From NCBI GenBank assembly GCA_937139155.1, contig CAKZPI010000018.1, positions 34,558-98,557 of the forward strand: a stretch of DNA of 64,000 bases, read 5' to 3'. Shown piece after piece: positions 18,450 through 28,438 of this stretch. Under the pieces are notes generated by a model. That model made no database searches. It was not told the origin of the DNA and saw nothing but the letters and a program-made list of their open reading frames with translations. Position numbers and translations under genes: made by a program. Position 1 is the stretch's first letter, and each line of letters begins with the position of its first letter. This DNA is from an uncultured Flavobacteriales bacterium (GTDB taxonomy: Bacteria; Bacteroidota; Bacteroidia; Flavobacteriales; JBLHRE01).

Positions 18450-18722
18450 TTAGTTGATTTTGTCATTCAAGTCAGCTCCTGCCTTAAACTTCGCTACATT
18501 CTTAGCAGCAATTTTGATGGTCGCACCTGTTTGAGGGTTACGGCCTTCGCGGGCTGGACGATGAGATGTAGAGAAAGAACCAAAACCAACCAAGGTTACA
18601 CGGCCTCCTTTTGCCAATGAGCCACTAACGTTGTCTACAAAAGAGTCAAGCGCTTTTTTAGCAGCAGCTTTAGAAATTCCGGCATCGGATGCCATGGCCT
18701 CAATAAGTTCAGCTTTGTTCAT
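18450..18722 (-). CDS. hup: HU-family nucleoid protein
   Basis: A 90-residue DNA-binding protein, the standard HU length. It shows the N-terminal helix MNKAELIEAMASDAGISKAA, VTLVGFGSFSTSHRPAREGRNPQTG (beta-arm start with the conserved GRNP) and a C-terminal FKAGADLNDKIN. HU dimers bend DNA and organise the nucleoid; HU-like proteins may also help tyrosine recombinases act, such as the island integrase in this window (inference). A TATATTTG element lies 43 nt upstream. Confidence 0.95.
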   Translation of the reverse strand: MNKAELIEAMASDAGISKAAAKKALDSFVDNVSGSLAKGGRVTLVGFGSFSTSHRPAREGRNPQTGATIKIAAKNVAKFKAGADLNDKIN

Positions 18723-18764
18723 GATACATGCAATTTTAGGTTAAACAATGTTTTCAAAGCCCTA

Positions 18765-18772
18765 CAAATATA
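18765..18772 (-). promoter_or_regulatory. -7 promoter element for the HU gene
   Basis: Minus-strand TATATTTG (exact TAnnTTTG), 43 nt before the HU ATG. Confidence 0.5.
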
Positions 18773-18882
18773 GCCCAACAATAAGGCCAAGCAAGAGTCT
18801 GCTTGATTTTTTCTGCATTTTGTGAATAATTGAAGGTATTTTGTTGATAAACCCGCTGGTTTTTAGGGCTGAACCATTGTTT

Positions 18883-19860
18883 TTACTGGGATGTAGAGGG
18901 GGCTTCCAGCCATTTCCAGCCTGAATTTATATCCATTCCGTTCAAAATTTCCTGAGTTTTTAGGCGTTTTTTGCCCGGAATCTGCATTTCTAAGATTTCA
19001 AGACGCCCATTTTTGGCTTGTAAAAACAGGCGGTTTCCTTCCCTTATAAGGCCTGATTCAAGGTTTTTTCCTTCTAGAATCGGAGCTTCCGTTAGGTAAA
19101 TCTTCAAATCCATTCTTTCCTTTTCTGGATTTTCTACGGGTAATAATGCGGCTGGGTAAGGAGAGAGCCCTCGAATGTGGTTGAATATTTTTTCTGCCTC
19201 CCAGTCCTTATTTATATAAAACATAGGCTTCCTAAGCTTGGGAGCCTTTTTAATCTGACTAAGTTCAAATTCTTCTTGGGGTTTCGGTTTTAGTTTTCCT
19301 TCCGCGAAAGCATTCAGGGTATCTACCAATAATGAACCTCCTTTTTCCATCATCCGATCATGCAATGAACCGGTGGTTTCCTTTTCTCCAATCCTCATTT
19401 CCTTTTGAAGTAGAATGGCTCCTGTATCAATTTCATGCCTGATCAAAAAGGTGGTTAATCCTGAATGAGGCTCCCCGTTCATAACCGCCCAATGAATGGG
19501 TGCAGCACCTCTATATTGTGGAAGGAGGGAGGCATGAAGGTTAATGGTTCCTAACTTGGGCATGGACCAAACGGATTCTGGTAACATTCTAAAAGCAACC
19601 ACAACAAACACATCTGCCTCAAGCCCTCTAAGCTCATCTTGAAATTCTGGGTCTTTTAAATTGGTAGGCTGAAGAATTGGAAGGTTAAGGTCAAGGGCCG
19701 ATTTCTTTACCGCCGAAGCCTGAAGTTTATGTCCTCTACCCGCCTTTTTGTCTGGGGCCGTAATAACCCCTACCAGTTCAAAATTTTCATGAATGGCAAT
19801 CATGGAAGGAACCGCAAATTCCGGGGTTCCCATAAATACAATGCGAAGTTTAGTTTTCAT
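18883..19860 (-). CDS. fmt: Methionyl-tRNA formyltransferase
   Basis: A 325-residue enzyme that formylates initiator Met-tRNA using 10-formyl-THF. N-terminal Rossmann domain: RIVFMGTPEFAVPSM; catalytic region with INLHASLLPQYRGAAPIHWA (Asn-His) and HEIDTGAILLQKEM with the essential Asp; C-terminal tRNA-binding OB-like domain with FNHIRGLSPYPAA. The ATG at 19860 gives the canonical N-terminus; it lies inside the 3' end of recQ (11-nt overlap), so the two are translationally coupled. Confidence 0.96.
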   Translation of the reverse strand: MKTKLRIVFMGTPEFAVPSMIAIHENFELVGVITAPDKKAGRGHKLQASAVKKSALDLNLPILQPTNLKDPEFQDELRGLEADVFVVVAFRMLPESVWSMPKLGTINLHASLLPQYRGAAPIHWAVMNGEPHSGLTTFLIRHEIDTGAILLQKEMRIGEKETTGSLHDRMMEKGGSLLVDTLNAFAEGKLKPKPQEEFELSQIKKAPKLRKPMFYINKDWEAEKIFNHIRGLSPYPAALLPVENPEKERMDLKIYLTEAPILEGKNLESGLIREGNRLFLQAKNGRLEILEMQIPGKKRLKTQEILNGMDINSGWKWLEAPSTSQ

Positions 19861-21736
19861 TTGGCAAATGTAATATTTGGCCTTTGCCAAGGATGACTTT
19901 TTCTTGGTCAATTAGATTTCTCAGGCTTTGTCCGATGTTTGCATGGATGGATCTTGGGTACTTTTGAAGGAGTTCTTGACTGGAAATGGGTGAAGATTCT
20001 TTAAGGGCTTTTAAAAGCTCTTGGTCGAGGTTCTGGTAGGAATGGGCTTTTTTCTCCCTCACACACCAATCGCATATTCCACATGGGGCTGCTTCTTCTC
20101 CAAAATAGGCCACGATGCCTTGCATCCTACAAGAATCCTGGGTAAGGAAGTTGAGCATTGCCTCATTCCGGTCTTTGTACATTCTTTTCAACCAGATCAA
20201 TAAATCCTTTTTCACCAATAAATGTCCCTTGGGCTCTTTGGCTTCAAGGAATCCAAGCAAAGGGAGGTCTCTTTTTTCAGAATAGTAAATGATTTCATCC
20301 TGATCAAGCTTCCGAAGCGCCTTGATAAATTCTGTTTTGGATGTTTTTAAAGCTCGGGCTAGCTTATCTTCTTTCACCGGAACCATGCTATCAAATATGC
20401 CGCCATAGGATCTAAGCAAAGCCTTTAGAATAATGTCCATTTTAGGAAACCGAACTTGGTAATCGTAAACCACCTCTCTACTTGCCCTTATCCTTAACCG
20501 GCTATGGGATTCTTGACTAAGCTCATGGGTAATAATGCCCTGTAGGGCTAATACTTGCATAGATCGGTTTACCGTTTCCTCATCCAGTTCATACCTCTTC
20601 ATGAAATCTACCTGATCAAAGGGGTGATAGGTAAATTGACCACCCCCAACAGGGATCTTAAAATAGCTTCCTAAACATTCATATACCCGCCTAATCTCAC
20701 GCATTTCAGGAATCTCAATTTTTTTCGACTCAATGCTTTTAAGAGTTGATGGACTCAATAGTAAAACTGCGTAGGCTTTTTTTCCATCCCTTCCGGCTCT
20801 ACCTGCTTCTTGGTAATAAGCCTCCAGGCTATCCGGAGCTTGATAATGAATTACGGTTCGCACGTCAGGCTTGTCGATGCCCATACCAAAGGCGTTGGTT
20901 GCTAAAATGACCCGGGTTTTGTTGGAAATCCATTCATCTTGGGCTCTTTCCCTTTCCTCAGACTTTAGCCCGGCATGGTAATAGTCAGCTGAGATGCCCT
21001 CGTTTTGGAGGTACTCTGCAATTTGCCTACAAGCCTTTCTGGAACGGGTATAAACCACCGACGAACCTGGAACGGAATTCAGGATATGAGCAATTTCTGA
21101 ATACCGGTTTTCAGTTTCCCTAAGGGTGAAAGAGAGGTTGTTCCGAACGAAACTCTTTTTGAGCACCTGACCAATCTCCAGTTGCTTGCATATATCTTCA
21201 CAAACGGCAGGGGTGGCAGAAGCGGTCAATGCCAAAACAGGTACCTCAGGGTGAATTTCTCTTAGCTCTTTTATTTTTCGATAAGCCGGACGGAAATCAT
21301 AGCCCCATTGGGAAATGCAATGGGCCTCATCTATGGCTATTAATCCGGGTTTTAGGTACTGAATCCTGGCTTTGAAATTTGCCGAGGCAAGGCGTTCAGG
21401 GGCTAGGTAAATGAAGTCGTAAGCCCCGGTCATCATATTATCAAGGGCTAAATTAAGCTCAGAGGCTGGCATGCTTGAGCTTAGGGCAACCGCCTTAATC
21501 CCTCTAGCCTGCAATTGGGCCACTTGGTCTTGCATTAAGGCAATTAAGGGGGAAATGACCAGGGTAGGACCCTCAAGCATTAAACCCGGAACTTGAAAGC
21601 AAATCGATTTCCCTCCGCCGGTAGGTAAAAGGGCCAAACAGTCTTTTCCTGAAACCACCGTTTGAATGATGTCTTCCTGAAGAGGTCGGAAGGCAGGGTA
21701 GCCCCAGTATTTTCTTAAAACTTCAATCGGACTCAT
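19850..21736 (-). CDS. recQ: ATP-dependent DNA helicase RecQ
   Basis: A 628-residue SF2 helicase. Motif 0/I region FRPLQEDIIQTVVSGKDCLALLPTGGGKS, DEAH-type motif II AIDEAHCIS, motif III ALTASAT, motif V ATNAFGMGIDKPDVR and motif VI YYQEAGRAGRDG. The RQC zinc cysteines are in CRMQGIVAYF...PCGICDWC. After the zinc site only about 70 residues follow, with a winged-helix-like end; no clear HRDC domain is seen. Its ATG overlaps the stop of the AAA_28 gene and its 3' end overlaps fmt. Confidence 0.93.
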   Translation of the reverse strand: MSPIEVLRKYWGYPAFRPLQEDIIQTVVSGKDCLALLPTGGGKSICFQVPGLMLEGPTLVISPLIALMQDQVAQLQARGIKAVALSSSMPASELNLALDNMMTGAYDFIYLAPERLASANFKARIQYLKPGLIAIDEAHCISQWGYDFRPAYRKIKELREIHPEVPVLALTASATPAVCEDICKQLEIGQVLKKSFVRNNLSFTLRETENRYSEIAHILNSVPGSSVVYTRSRKACRQIAEYLQNEGISADYYHAGLKSEERERAQDEWISNKTRVILATNAFGMGIDKPDVRTVIHYQAPDSLEAYYQEAGRAGRDGKKAYAVLLLSPSTLKSIESKKIEIPEMREIRRVYECLGSYFKIPVGGGQFTYHPFDQVDFMKRYELDEETVNRSMQVLALQGIITHELSQESHSRLRIRASREVVYDYQVRFPKMDIILKALLRSYGGIFDSMVPVKEDKLARALKTSKTEFIKALRKLDQDEIIYYSEKRDLPLLGFLEAKEPKGHLLVKKDLLIWLKRMYKDRNEAMLNFLTQDSCRMQGIVAYFGEEAAPCGICDWCVREKKAHSYQNLDQELLKALKESSPISSQELLQKYPRSIHANIGQSLRNLIDQEKVILGKGQILHLPNEN

Positions 21737-22287
21737 GCTTGAATGTGGTCAAGGATGAATGTTTTTCGGTCTTCCAAGCTTCCCTTTGGAATGTCTAGCC
21801 ATTTATAACCATATCGGAAACAGACGGTTTTTAAGGCCGCATAGAGCTTTTGGGCTTCTTCAAAGCTTTCCTTTCGCTCTGCGTCTTGGGTGTAGATTTC
21901 TTTCCATGGGGTGCAACCAAAAACTTGGGTTTCGTATCGGTGCTTGAGGGCGGCATCGTGAATTTCAGCAGGAATGGGCTGGCCTTTCACCAGAAAATAA
22001 GCCGCCAAGTCAGGAATGCCCCGATCATAAAATTGATGTTCTGCGGCATGGGTGGATTGATCTAAAATTCGCCGACTAAGTACTTTCAAACTAAATGCCT
22101 TCAAGTTTTTCCAGGGGAGAACTTCTGAATTTTTCGAAACCTCCTCCTGAATGATATCTCTTCCAATTTCATCAAAGACGGTAAACCCGTCTCCCTTTAG
22201 TGCATAAAGAAGACTTGACTTTCCAGAGCCTGGTGGACCCGAAATCAACCATTTTTTTGGGTGAATAACCTTTGTTTTACCAATCAT
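21733..22287 (-). CDS. AAA_28-type ATPase / nucleotide kinase-like protein
   Basis: A 184-residue P-loop protein: Walker A in ISGPPGSGKSSLL (about residues 15-27), FDEIGRDIIQEEV, and FYDRGIPDLAAYF, the three signatures of the AAA_28 (NadR/Ttd14-like) family. Such proteins are predicted phosphotransferases or GTP/ATP-binding proteins; the substrate is unknown. The stop overlaps the recQ start (ATGA), so it is the first gene of an AAA_28-recQ-fmt unit. Confidence 0.75.
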   Translation of the reverse strand: MIGKTKVIHPKKWLISGPPGSGKSSLLYALKGDGFTVFDEIGRDIIQEEVSKNSEVLPWKNLKAFSLKVLSRRILDQSTHAAEHQFYDRGIPDLAAYFLVKGQPIPAEIHDAALKHRYETQVFGCTPWKEIYTQDAERKESFEEAQKLYAALKTVCFRYGYKWLDIPKGSLEDRKTFILDHIQA

Positions 22288-22334
22288 TTCCTAACATTTG
22301 CAGGCTGAAACACGTATTTATTTAAAATTAGAAA

Positions 22335-22613
22335 ATGTCATCAGAAGAAGATAAACTTAACCAACTCAGAAACCTGTTGAATGATGTTACCGAATGGCCA
22401 ACCGTTTATATGTTCAAGTTCATTATCCCTGCTGACAATAAGAAATATGCTCAAGTAGAGTCTTTGTTTGGGCAAGATGCAGAAATCTACACCAAACAAA
22501 GCAAGAAAGGTTCCTACATTAGCTTTTCGGTTAAGGAAGTCATGCTATCAGCCGATGACATCCTGCACGTTTATAAGCGGGCCGGGGAAATTGAAGGGCT
22601 CATCGCATTATAA
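22335..22613 (+). CDS. DUF493 (YbeD-like) protein
   Basis: A 92-residue ferredoxin-like-fold protein. It has the family pattern of WPTVYMFKFIIPADNKKYAQVESLF, then a strand KGSYISFSVKEVMLSADDILHVYKRAGEIEGLIAL, matching the small DUF493 proteins. In E. coli YbeD lies near lipoate genes; no such neighbours occur here. Role unknown. Divergent from the AAA_28 gene, 47 nt away, and almost touching the 3' end of the M48 peptidase gene. Confidence 0.85.
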   Translation: MSSEEDKLNQLRNLLNDVTEWPTVYMFKFIIPADNKKYAQVESLFGQDAEIYTKQSKKGSYISFSVKEVMLSADDILHVYKRAGEIEGLIAL

Positions 22614-22614
22614 A

Positions 22615-23406
22615 TTAGGGCTTGTAATACTTCTTCGCCTCGGGCATGAACTTGTTTAAGTTCTCAATTCGGGTATTATGCGCGGGGTGAGTGGATAAAA
22701 ATTCTGGAACATTTGCTCCGCCTTGAGCGGCCATCCTTTCCCAAAACTTAGGGGCTTCTTCAGGATTGTAACCAGCCATTGCCATGAAAATCAAGCCCAG
22801 TTTATCAGCTTCGGTTTCGTGGGTTCTAGAAAAGGGAAGCATGACACCAACCTGAGAGCCAATTCCGTATGCCGACATGAATAGGTTTTTGGTTTGCTCG
22901 GGTTTTTCAGAAAGTGCTACATCTAGAGCAATTCCTCCAAACTGTTGCATTAAACTATGGGTCATTCTTTCGTTTCCATGCTGGGCGATGGCATGGGCAA
23001 TTTCGTGTCCCATCACAACTGCCACCCCTGCGTCATCCCCGCAAATGGGCATGATTCCGGTGTAAAAAGCCACCTTTCCTCCAGGCATGCACCAAGCGTT
23101 TACCGTTTCGTCTTTGATCAAATTGAACTCCCATGAATAATCGCTGATCTCATCCTTCATTCCATTGTTTGACATGTACTGCTCAACTGCGGCTTTGATT
23201 TTGTTTCCAACCCTTTTGACCTGAAGAGCTTGAGCTCCGGTGGTAACCACTTGATTGGAGGATAAAACATCTTGGTACGAGCTTGAGCTAAGGCTATTCA
23301 TTTGGGTAGAAGGAATCCAGGCTGTTTGCTTCCTTCCCGTTAAGGGAACCGTTGAACAAGCCACAAAAATTAGGGTGAACAATAAGGTAGGAATTGAGGT
23401 TTTCAT
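22615..23406 (-). CDS. M48-family metallopeptidase lipoprotein
   Basis: A 263-residue exported protease. Signal peptide with lipobox FVACS (Cys 17), then VPLTGRKQ as in the BepA/LoiP-like M48C group. Zinc site HEIAHAIAQHGNERM (HExxH) with the third ligand Glu in THETEADKLGLIFMAMAGYNP. C-terminal FLSTHPAHNTRIENL is also family-typical. Such enzymes act in the periplasm on misfolded outer-membrane proteins. Monocistronic downstream of the clpB terminator. Confidence 0.93.
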   Translation of the reverse strand: MKTSIPTLLFTLIFVACSTVPLTGRKQTAWIPSTQMNSLSSSSYQDVLSSNQVVTTGAQALQVKRVGNKIKAAVEQYMSNNGMKDEISDYSWEFNLIKDETVNAWCMPGGKVAFYTGIMPICGDDAGVAVVMGHEIAHAIAQHGNERMTHSLMQQFGGIALDVALSEKPEQTKNLFMSAYGIGSQVGVMLPFSRTHETEADKLGLIFMAMAGYNPEEAPKFWERMAAQGGANVPEFLSTHPAHNTRIENLNKFMPEAKKYYKP

Positions 23407-23432
23407 GGGATTTAAATTTTATTTCGAAGCTA

Positions 23433-23465
23433 AAAAAAATCCCGGCAGTTTACCGGGATTCTCTT
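23433..23465 (-). terminator. Terminator after clpB
   Basis: Perfect hairpin AATCCCGG / CCGGGATT with 7-nt loop; on the minus strand it is followed by a run of T. Located 15-47 nt past the clpB stop. Confidence 0.85.
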
Positions 23466-23479
23466 ATTTGAAATTACGT

Positions 23480-26095
23480 TTAATCAATGACCGGGGTTTC
23501 GGCAATGTTTCGGAAAACCAAGCCTTCCTCTTCAAAATAATCAATGAGAATATTTGATTCGGGCTTTACTTCTCCCGCAAGAATTTTCTTTGAGAGAAGG
23601 TTTAGCACCTCTCTTTGAAGGGCTCTTTTCAAAGGCCTTGCACCAAATTGTGGGTCAAATCCTAATTCTGCCAAATGGTCAATGGCTTCGCGGGTTGCCT
23701 CAAGAGTTATGTCTTGGTTTGACAAGGTTTTCTGAATTTGTTTGAGTTGAATTTCTACAATCGAACGGATTTCAGTCTTGTCTAGAGGTGTGAAAACTAT
23801 GATTTCATCGATTCGGTTTAGGAATTCAGGGCGTAAACTCCTTTTCAAAAGGCCGAAAACTTCGGTTTTGGTGGATGCAGAAATGGTTTCCTTATCCGCA
23901 GTTCCTAGTTTATCGTAGGCCGATTGAATGATTTCCGAACCAAGATTTGAGGTCATTATGATAATGGTGTTTTTGAAGTCCACCAACCTTCCCTTATTAT
24001 CCGTCAATCTTCCATCATCCAAAACCTGAAGCAGGATATTAAATACATCTGCATGGGCTTTTTCAATTTCATCCAATAGGATTACTGAGTAAGGTTTTCT
24101 CCGAACGGCCTCCGTTAATTGTCCGCCTTCATCATATCCAACATATCCGGGAGGCGCTCCTAACAACCTACTCACGGTATGTCTTTCTTGGTATTCACTC
24201 ATGTCAATTCGAGTCATGCTAGAATCGTCATTGAATAAGAACTCAGCCAATGCTTTGGCCAATTCGGTTTTTCCCACCCCAGTGGTACCCAGGAAAATGA
24301 AAGACCCTATTGGTTTTCTGGCGTCTTGAAGTCCGGCTCTTGACCTTCGTACTGCATCCGAAACGGCTTGAATTGCTTCTTCTTGACCGATTACTCGTTT
24401 GTGAAGCTCATCTTCCAAACGGAGTAGTTTTTCTTTCTCAGATTGAAGCATTCTAGAAACCGGAATTCCGGTCCAGCGGCTCACCACTCCGGCCACATCT
24501 TCAGAATCAACCTCCTCTTTGATCAGGATGTTTCCGGAGGCTTGCATTTCTTGAAGACGCTTCATTTTATCTTCAAGGCTTTCCTCTACTTCTTTAATTT
24601 TCCCGTAACGAATCTCAGCAACCCTTCCATAATCACCTTGACGTTCGGCTTGTTCTGCTTCCAGACGGAAGTTTTCCAGGTCTTCCTTTAATTGCTGGAT
24701 GCCTTCAACTACCTCTCGTTCACCTTGCCATTTGCTTTGAATTTCTTGTCGATCTTCTTTTAGGTTGGCAATTTCTTCAGAAAGGAATTTGAGTTTTGTC
24801 TCGTCTTTTTCCCGCTTAATGGCCTCTCTTTCAATTTCCAATTGCATGATTTTTCGATCCAGTTCATCCAGACTTTCTGGCTTTGAATTGATTTCCATGC
24901 GGAGTTTGGAGGCGGCCTCATCCATAAGGTCAATGGCCTTATCAGGAAGGAAGCGGTCGGAAATGTATCGTTGGCTAAGGTCAACGGCCGAAATTATGGC
25001 TTCGTCTTTAATTCGAACCTTGTGATGGGTCTCGTATTTTTCTTTGATTCCACGCATGATGGAAATGGCCGATTCACGATCAGGCTCGTCTACAAGCACT
25101 TTCTGGAAACGTCGTTCCAAGGCTTTGTCTTTTTCAAAGAATTTCTGGTACTCATTGAGGGTGGTAGCACCTATGGCTCGTAACTCTCCTCTGGCAAGGG
25201 CTGGTTTTAGAATGTTGGCTGCATCCATGGCGCCTTCTCCTCCTCCTGCTCCTACAAGGGTATGGATTTCATCGATGAAAAGCACAATTTCACCTTCGGC
25301 ATTAATAACTTCTTTAACCACCGATTTTAACCGCTCTTCAAATTCTCCTTTGTATTTGGCACCGGCTACTAAGGCGCCCATGTCAAGGGCGTAAATTTGC
25401 TTTGATTTCAGGTTTTCGGGTACGTCTCCTTTTACAATACGGTGAGCAAGACCCTCGGCAATGGCGGTTTTACCCACACCCGGTTCTCCGATTAAAATGG
25501 GGTTGTTTTTGGTCCGCCTTGAAAGAATCTGCAAAACTCTACGAATCTCTTCATCCCTACCTATTACCGGGTCTAATTTTCCGTCTTCCGCCATTTTATT
25601 CAAATGGTTGGCAAATTTTGAAAGGGAGTGGTAGGTTTCTTCCGCTGAAGCGGATTGAACCTTAGAGCCTTGTCTTAGTTCTTTTATGGCCGACATTAAA
25701 TCTTTTTCATTCAGCCCCGAATCTTTTAAAATCTTACCTGCGGCATCTTTGATTTTGGTGAAGCCGAGAAGTACAACTTCAACAGAGACAAACTCATCGC
25801 CTAATTTTTTAGCATAATCCTGAGCATGGGCTAGAAGTTTTTGACCGCTCTGACTTAAATAAATTTGTCCGCCTTCAACCTTTGCAATGCTTTTCAATTC
25901 AGCTTCAACCGCCTTGGTGATTTGGCTTGAATTCATTCCTAGCTTTTTGAAAAGGAATGGAACGGAGCTTTCGGCTTCTAAAAGTGCCGCTAATAAATGG
26001 ATGGGCTCTAAAGCTTGGTGCCCAAGTACAATGGCCTTTTGCTGGGCTTGCTGTAATAACTCTTGGGTCTTTATGGTAAACTTATCCTGATTCAT
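23480..26095 (-). CDS. clpB: ATP-dependent chaperone ClpB
   Basis: An 871-residue Hsp100 disaggregase. N-terminal Clp-N repeats (residues about 1-150), first AAA+ domain with GEPGVGKT and [14 protein letters not shown], a middle coiled-coil region (about 410-525, [20 protein letters not shown]...), second AAA+ domain with [25 protein letters not shown] and [13 protein letters not shown] at the end. Walker A of the second domain reads GTTGVGKT where GPTGVGKT is usual. No P-loop or sensor residue is missing. Acts with DnaK on aggregated proteins in the cytoplasm. No CIRCE-type operator is seen upstream. Confidence 0.97.
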   Translation of the reverse strand: MNQDKFTIKTQELLQQAQQKAIVLGHQALEPIHLLAALLEAESSVPFLFKKLGMNSSQITKAVEAELKSIAKVEGGQIYLSQSGQKLLAHAQDYAKKLGDEFVSVEVVLLGFTKIKDAAGKILKDSGLNEKDLMSAIKELRQGSKVQSASAEETYHSLSKFANHLNKMAEDGKLDPVIGRDEEIRRVLQILSRRTKNNPILIGEPGVGKTAIAEGLAHRIVKGDVPENLKSKQIYALDMGALVAGAKYKGEFEERLKSVVKEVINAEGEIVLFIDEIHTLVGAGGGEGAMDAANILKPALARGELRAIGATTLNEYQKFFEKDKALERRFQKVLVDEPDRESAISIMRGIKEKYETHHKVRIKDEAIISAVDLSQRYISDRFLPDKAIDLMDEAASKLRMEINSKPESLDELDRKIMQLEIEREAIKREKDETKLKFLSEEIANLKEDRQEIQSKWQGEREVVEGIQQLKEDLENFRLEAEQAERQGDYGRVAEIRYGKIKEVEESLEDKMKRLQEMQASGNILIKEEVDSEDVAGVVSRWTGIPVSRMLQSEKEKLLRLEDELHKRVIGQEEAIQAVSDAVRRSRAGLQDARKPIGSFIFLGTTGVGKTELAKALAEFLFNDDSSMTRIDMSEYQERHTVSRLLGAPPGYVGYDEGGQLTEAVRRKPYSVILLDEIEKAHADVFNILLQVLDDGRLTDNKGRLVDFKNTIIIMTSNLGSEIIQSAYDKLGTADKETISASTKTEVFGLLKRSLRPEFLNRIDEIIVFTPLDKTEIRSIVEIQLKQIQKTLSNQDITLEATREAIDHLAELGFDPQFGARPLKRALQREVLNLLSKKILAGEVKPESNILIDYFEEEGLVFRNIAETPVID

Positions 26096-26212
26096 TCTAT
26101 GTTTTTTTAATCTCCTTCAACAAATTAAAGTCCAAGCCATAAATTCGGAAATAATGACATGAAAACAAAAGAAAATAGGGTTTTTTTAAGGGGAAATAAG
26201 ACGAAATGTCAG

Positions 26213-26983
26213 TTAATCGTCGATGATGTTTGTAATAAGCCTTAGCTTATGGGTATGAAGTCCGGTGTCTACATTGAAAATGCCCTGGTGGTCAATTTTG
26301 TCGATTCTGACTTTTCCGGCGGCATGCATGATTTTATGGCCTTCAAGCATGATGCCTACGTGGATGATTCTTCCTTCATCGTTGTCAAAAAAGGCCAAAT
26401 CACCGGCTTGGGCTTCTTCAATAAAGGAAAGGGTATGTCCTTGTTTGGCTTGTTGACTTGCATCTCTTTTTAGTCGGATTCCGGCGGATCGGTACACCAT
26501 TTGGGTAAATCCGCTGCAGTCAATTCCAAGGGGGGTTCTTCCTCCCCAGAGGTAGGGGGCATTGAGGTAAAGTTTGGCGAAATGAATAAGGGCATTTCGG
26601 TCAATACGTGGAGAAAGGATTTCTCCGTCTATTTGGAATCTTTCATTTTTCCAGAAGAGCTCATTTCCTTTGAGGTGGGTGAGGGAAGACCCCAAAACCA
26701 GGGGGGTGAATTCTTGGTTTTGGTCAATGGCCATTGAAAAAAGATCACCAAGAATTGGGATGTTTTCTCCGGCCTTGAACCATGACTCGTCTGCTTCAGC
26801 CCATTGCTTGGTATCCATCCATCCAGGATAATCATCCCATAGGCTACGAACCCGGGTCCAGTTTTTTTTGACCTCCATGATGCGCACACCTTCTCCGAAA
26901 AGGAGCTGATTGACCATTTCGCTTCGGTCATCGGCTTCCTTACGTATAGGGGCACAGGCTACATGAATGATTCCGGTTTTCAT
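26213..26983 (-). CDS. NlpC/P60 cysteine peptidase with SH3-like domains
   Basis: A 256-residue cell-wall hydrolase-type protein. Residues about 1-75 form a bacterial SH3 domain (APIRKEADDRSEMVNQLLFGE, GWMDTKQW), followed by a second SH3-like section, then an NlpC/P60 domain with catalytic Cys in GIDCSGFTQMVYR and His in IIHVGIML. Such enzymes cleave gamma-D-Glu-diaminopimelate bonds. No clear signal peptide is seen with the ATG at 26983; the longer frame to 27082 does not add a convincing one, so the site of action is uncertain. Confidence 0.88.
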   Translation of the reverse strand: MKTGIIHVACAPIRKEADDRSEMVNQLLFGEGVRIMEVKKNWTRVRSLWDDYPGWMDTKQWAEADESWFKAGENIPILGDLFSMAIDQNQEFTPLVLGSSLTHLKGNELFWKNERFQIDGEILSPRIDRNALIHFAKLYLNAPYLWGGRTPLGIDCSGFTQMVYRSAGIRLKRDASQQAKQGHTLSFIEEAQAGDLAFFDNDEGRIIHVGIMLEGHKIMHAAGKVRIDKIDHQGIFNVDTGLHTHKLRLITNIIDD

Positions 26984-27095
26984 TTCAGGGGCGAAAATAC
27001 AGGAAATGCAAATTAAATTGTGGCCTTGTGGAAAACTGTTTCCGGCGAAAGCCAAACACCATTTAAGGGCGTTGAAATTCAAGGGGGTAAAACGA

Positions 27096-27130
27096 AAAAA
27101 GTCCCCTTGAAAGAATCAAGAGGACTTTTA
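27096..27130 (-). terminator. Terminator after the thiolase gene
   Basis: Hairpin AAAGTCCCCTTGA / TCAAGAGGACTTT with A- and T-runs on its flanks, 19 nt past the thiolase stop. Confidence 0.8.
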
Positions 27131-27148
27131 AAAACTAGTTGGACCGGT

Positions 27149-28327
27149 TTAAAGCTTTTCAATCACAACCGCAGAGGCACCCCCTCCACCGTTGCAAATT
27201 CCAGCAACACCATATTTTCCGTTGTTCTGCTCAAGCACATTGATTAGGGTAACCAAAATTCTAGACCCAGAGGATCCAAGCGGATGACCTAGAGAAACAG
27301 CACCTCCGTTCACATTGGTTTTAGAAGCGTCAATTCCTAACAGTTTCATATTGGCAAGTCCTACAACGGCAAATGCTTCATTCAATTCAAAATAGTCAAT
27401 GTCTGAAACGCTCAAGCCTGCTTTTTTAAGGGCAATGGGTACTGCCTTGGCAGGGGCTGTGGTAAACCATTCAGGACTCTGAGCTGCATCTGCATAAGAT
27501 ACAATACGAGCCAGAGGTTTTAGGCCAAGCTCATCTGCTTTTTCTCTGCTCATAACTACCAAGGCCGAGGCTCCGTCATTAAGGGTAGAGGCGTTGGCGG
27601 CAGTAACGGTTCCGTCTTTTTTAAATACAGGACGAAGGTTTGGGATTTTTTCAAGTTTCACATTCTTGTACTCCTCGTCTTCTGCCATAATAATGGGGTC
27701 TCCTTTTCTCTGAGGAATTTCAACCGGAACAACCTCATTCTTGAATTTACCTTCGGTCCAAGCTTTAGCAGAACGGTTGTAAGATTCAATGGCGAAATTG
27801 TCTTGGTCTTCTCTTGAGAAGTTTTCACCCTCGGCACAGGTTTCAGCGCAAACCCCCATATGTACTTTATTGTACACATCGGTAAGTCCGTCATTCACCA
27901 AACCATCTACAATTTTCCCATCACCTAAACGGTATCCGGTTCTTGCCTTCGGAAGGTAATAAGGCACTGAAGACATGTTTTCCATACCCCCTGCAATCAC
28001 TACATCATTGTCGCCAGCCTTAATGGTCTGGGCGGCCAACATAAGAGCCTTCATTCCTGAAGCGCATACTTTGTTAACGGTAGTACAAGGAACATCCTCT
28101 GGAATACCCGCATTCATGGCTGCTTGACGTGCTGGAGCTTGTCCGGCATTGGCCTGAAGCACATTTCCCATGAAAACTTCCTGAATTTTATCCCCAGATA
28201 AATTAATTTTTTCAAGGGCACCTTTGATGGCGGTTGAACCTAGTACGGTAGCTGGAACATTGGCTAAACTGCCCTGAAAGCTACCCATTGGGGTACGAAC
28301 GGCCGATACAATAACAACTTCTTTCAT
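27149..28327 (-). CDS. Acetyl-CoA C-acetyltransferase (thiolase)
   Basis: A 392-residue thiolase, standard length. Active-site Cys in [29 protein letters not shown], the ELNEAFAVV motif, [17 protein letters not shown] with catalytic His, and the second Cys in [17 protein letters not shown]. It makes or cleaves acetoacetyl-CoA, so it may serve fatty-acid degradation, ketone-body or isoprenoid precursor pathways. Monocistronic and divergent from pgpH; no other beta-oxidation genes nearby. Confidence 0.95.
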   Translation of the reverse strand: MKEVVIVSAVRTPMGSFQGSLANVPATVLGSTAIKGALEKINLSGDKIQEVFMGNVLQANAGQAPARQAAMNAGIPEDVPCTTVNKVCASGMKALMLAAQTIKAGDNDVVIAGGMENMSSVPYYLPKARTGYRLGDGKIVDGLVNDGLTDVYNKVHMGVCAETCAEGENFSREDQDNFAIESYNRSAKAWTEGKFKNEVVPVEIPQRKGDPIIMAEDEEYKNVKLEKIPNLRPVFKKDGTVTAANASTLNDGASALVVMSREKADELGLKPLARIVSYADAAQSPEWFTTAPAKAVPIALKKAGLSVSDIDYFELNEAFAVVGLANMKLLGIDASKTNVNGGAVSLGHPLGSSGSRILVTLINVLEQNNGKYGVAGICNGGGGASAVVIEKL

Positions 28328-28438
28328 AAAAATATAAGCTATGAATTGGTCTATAATTTTCTTCGGCGAATGTATGGAAAAGCCATGAAGCGTTGAAATT
28401 CACTTAAACCCTTTATTTTTGAGCCATAGCCAAATACT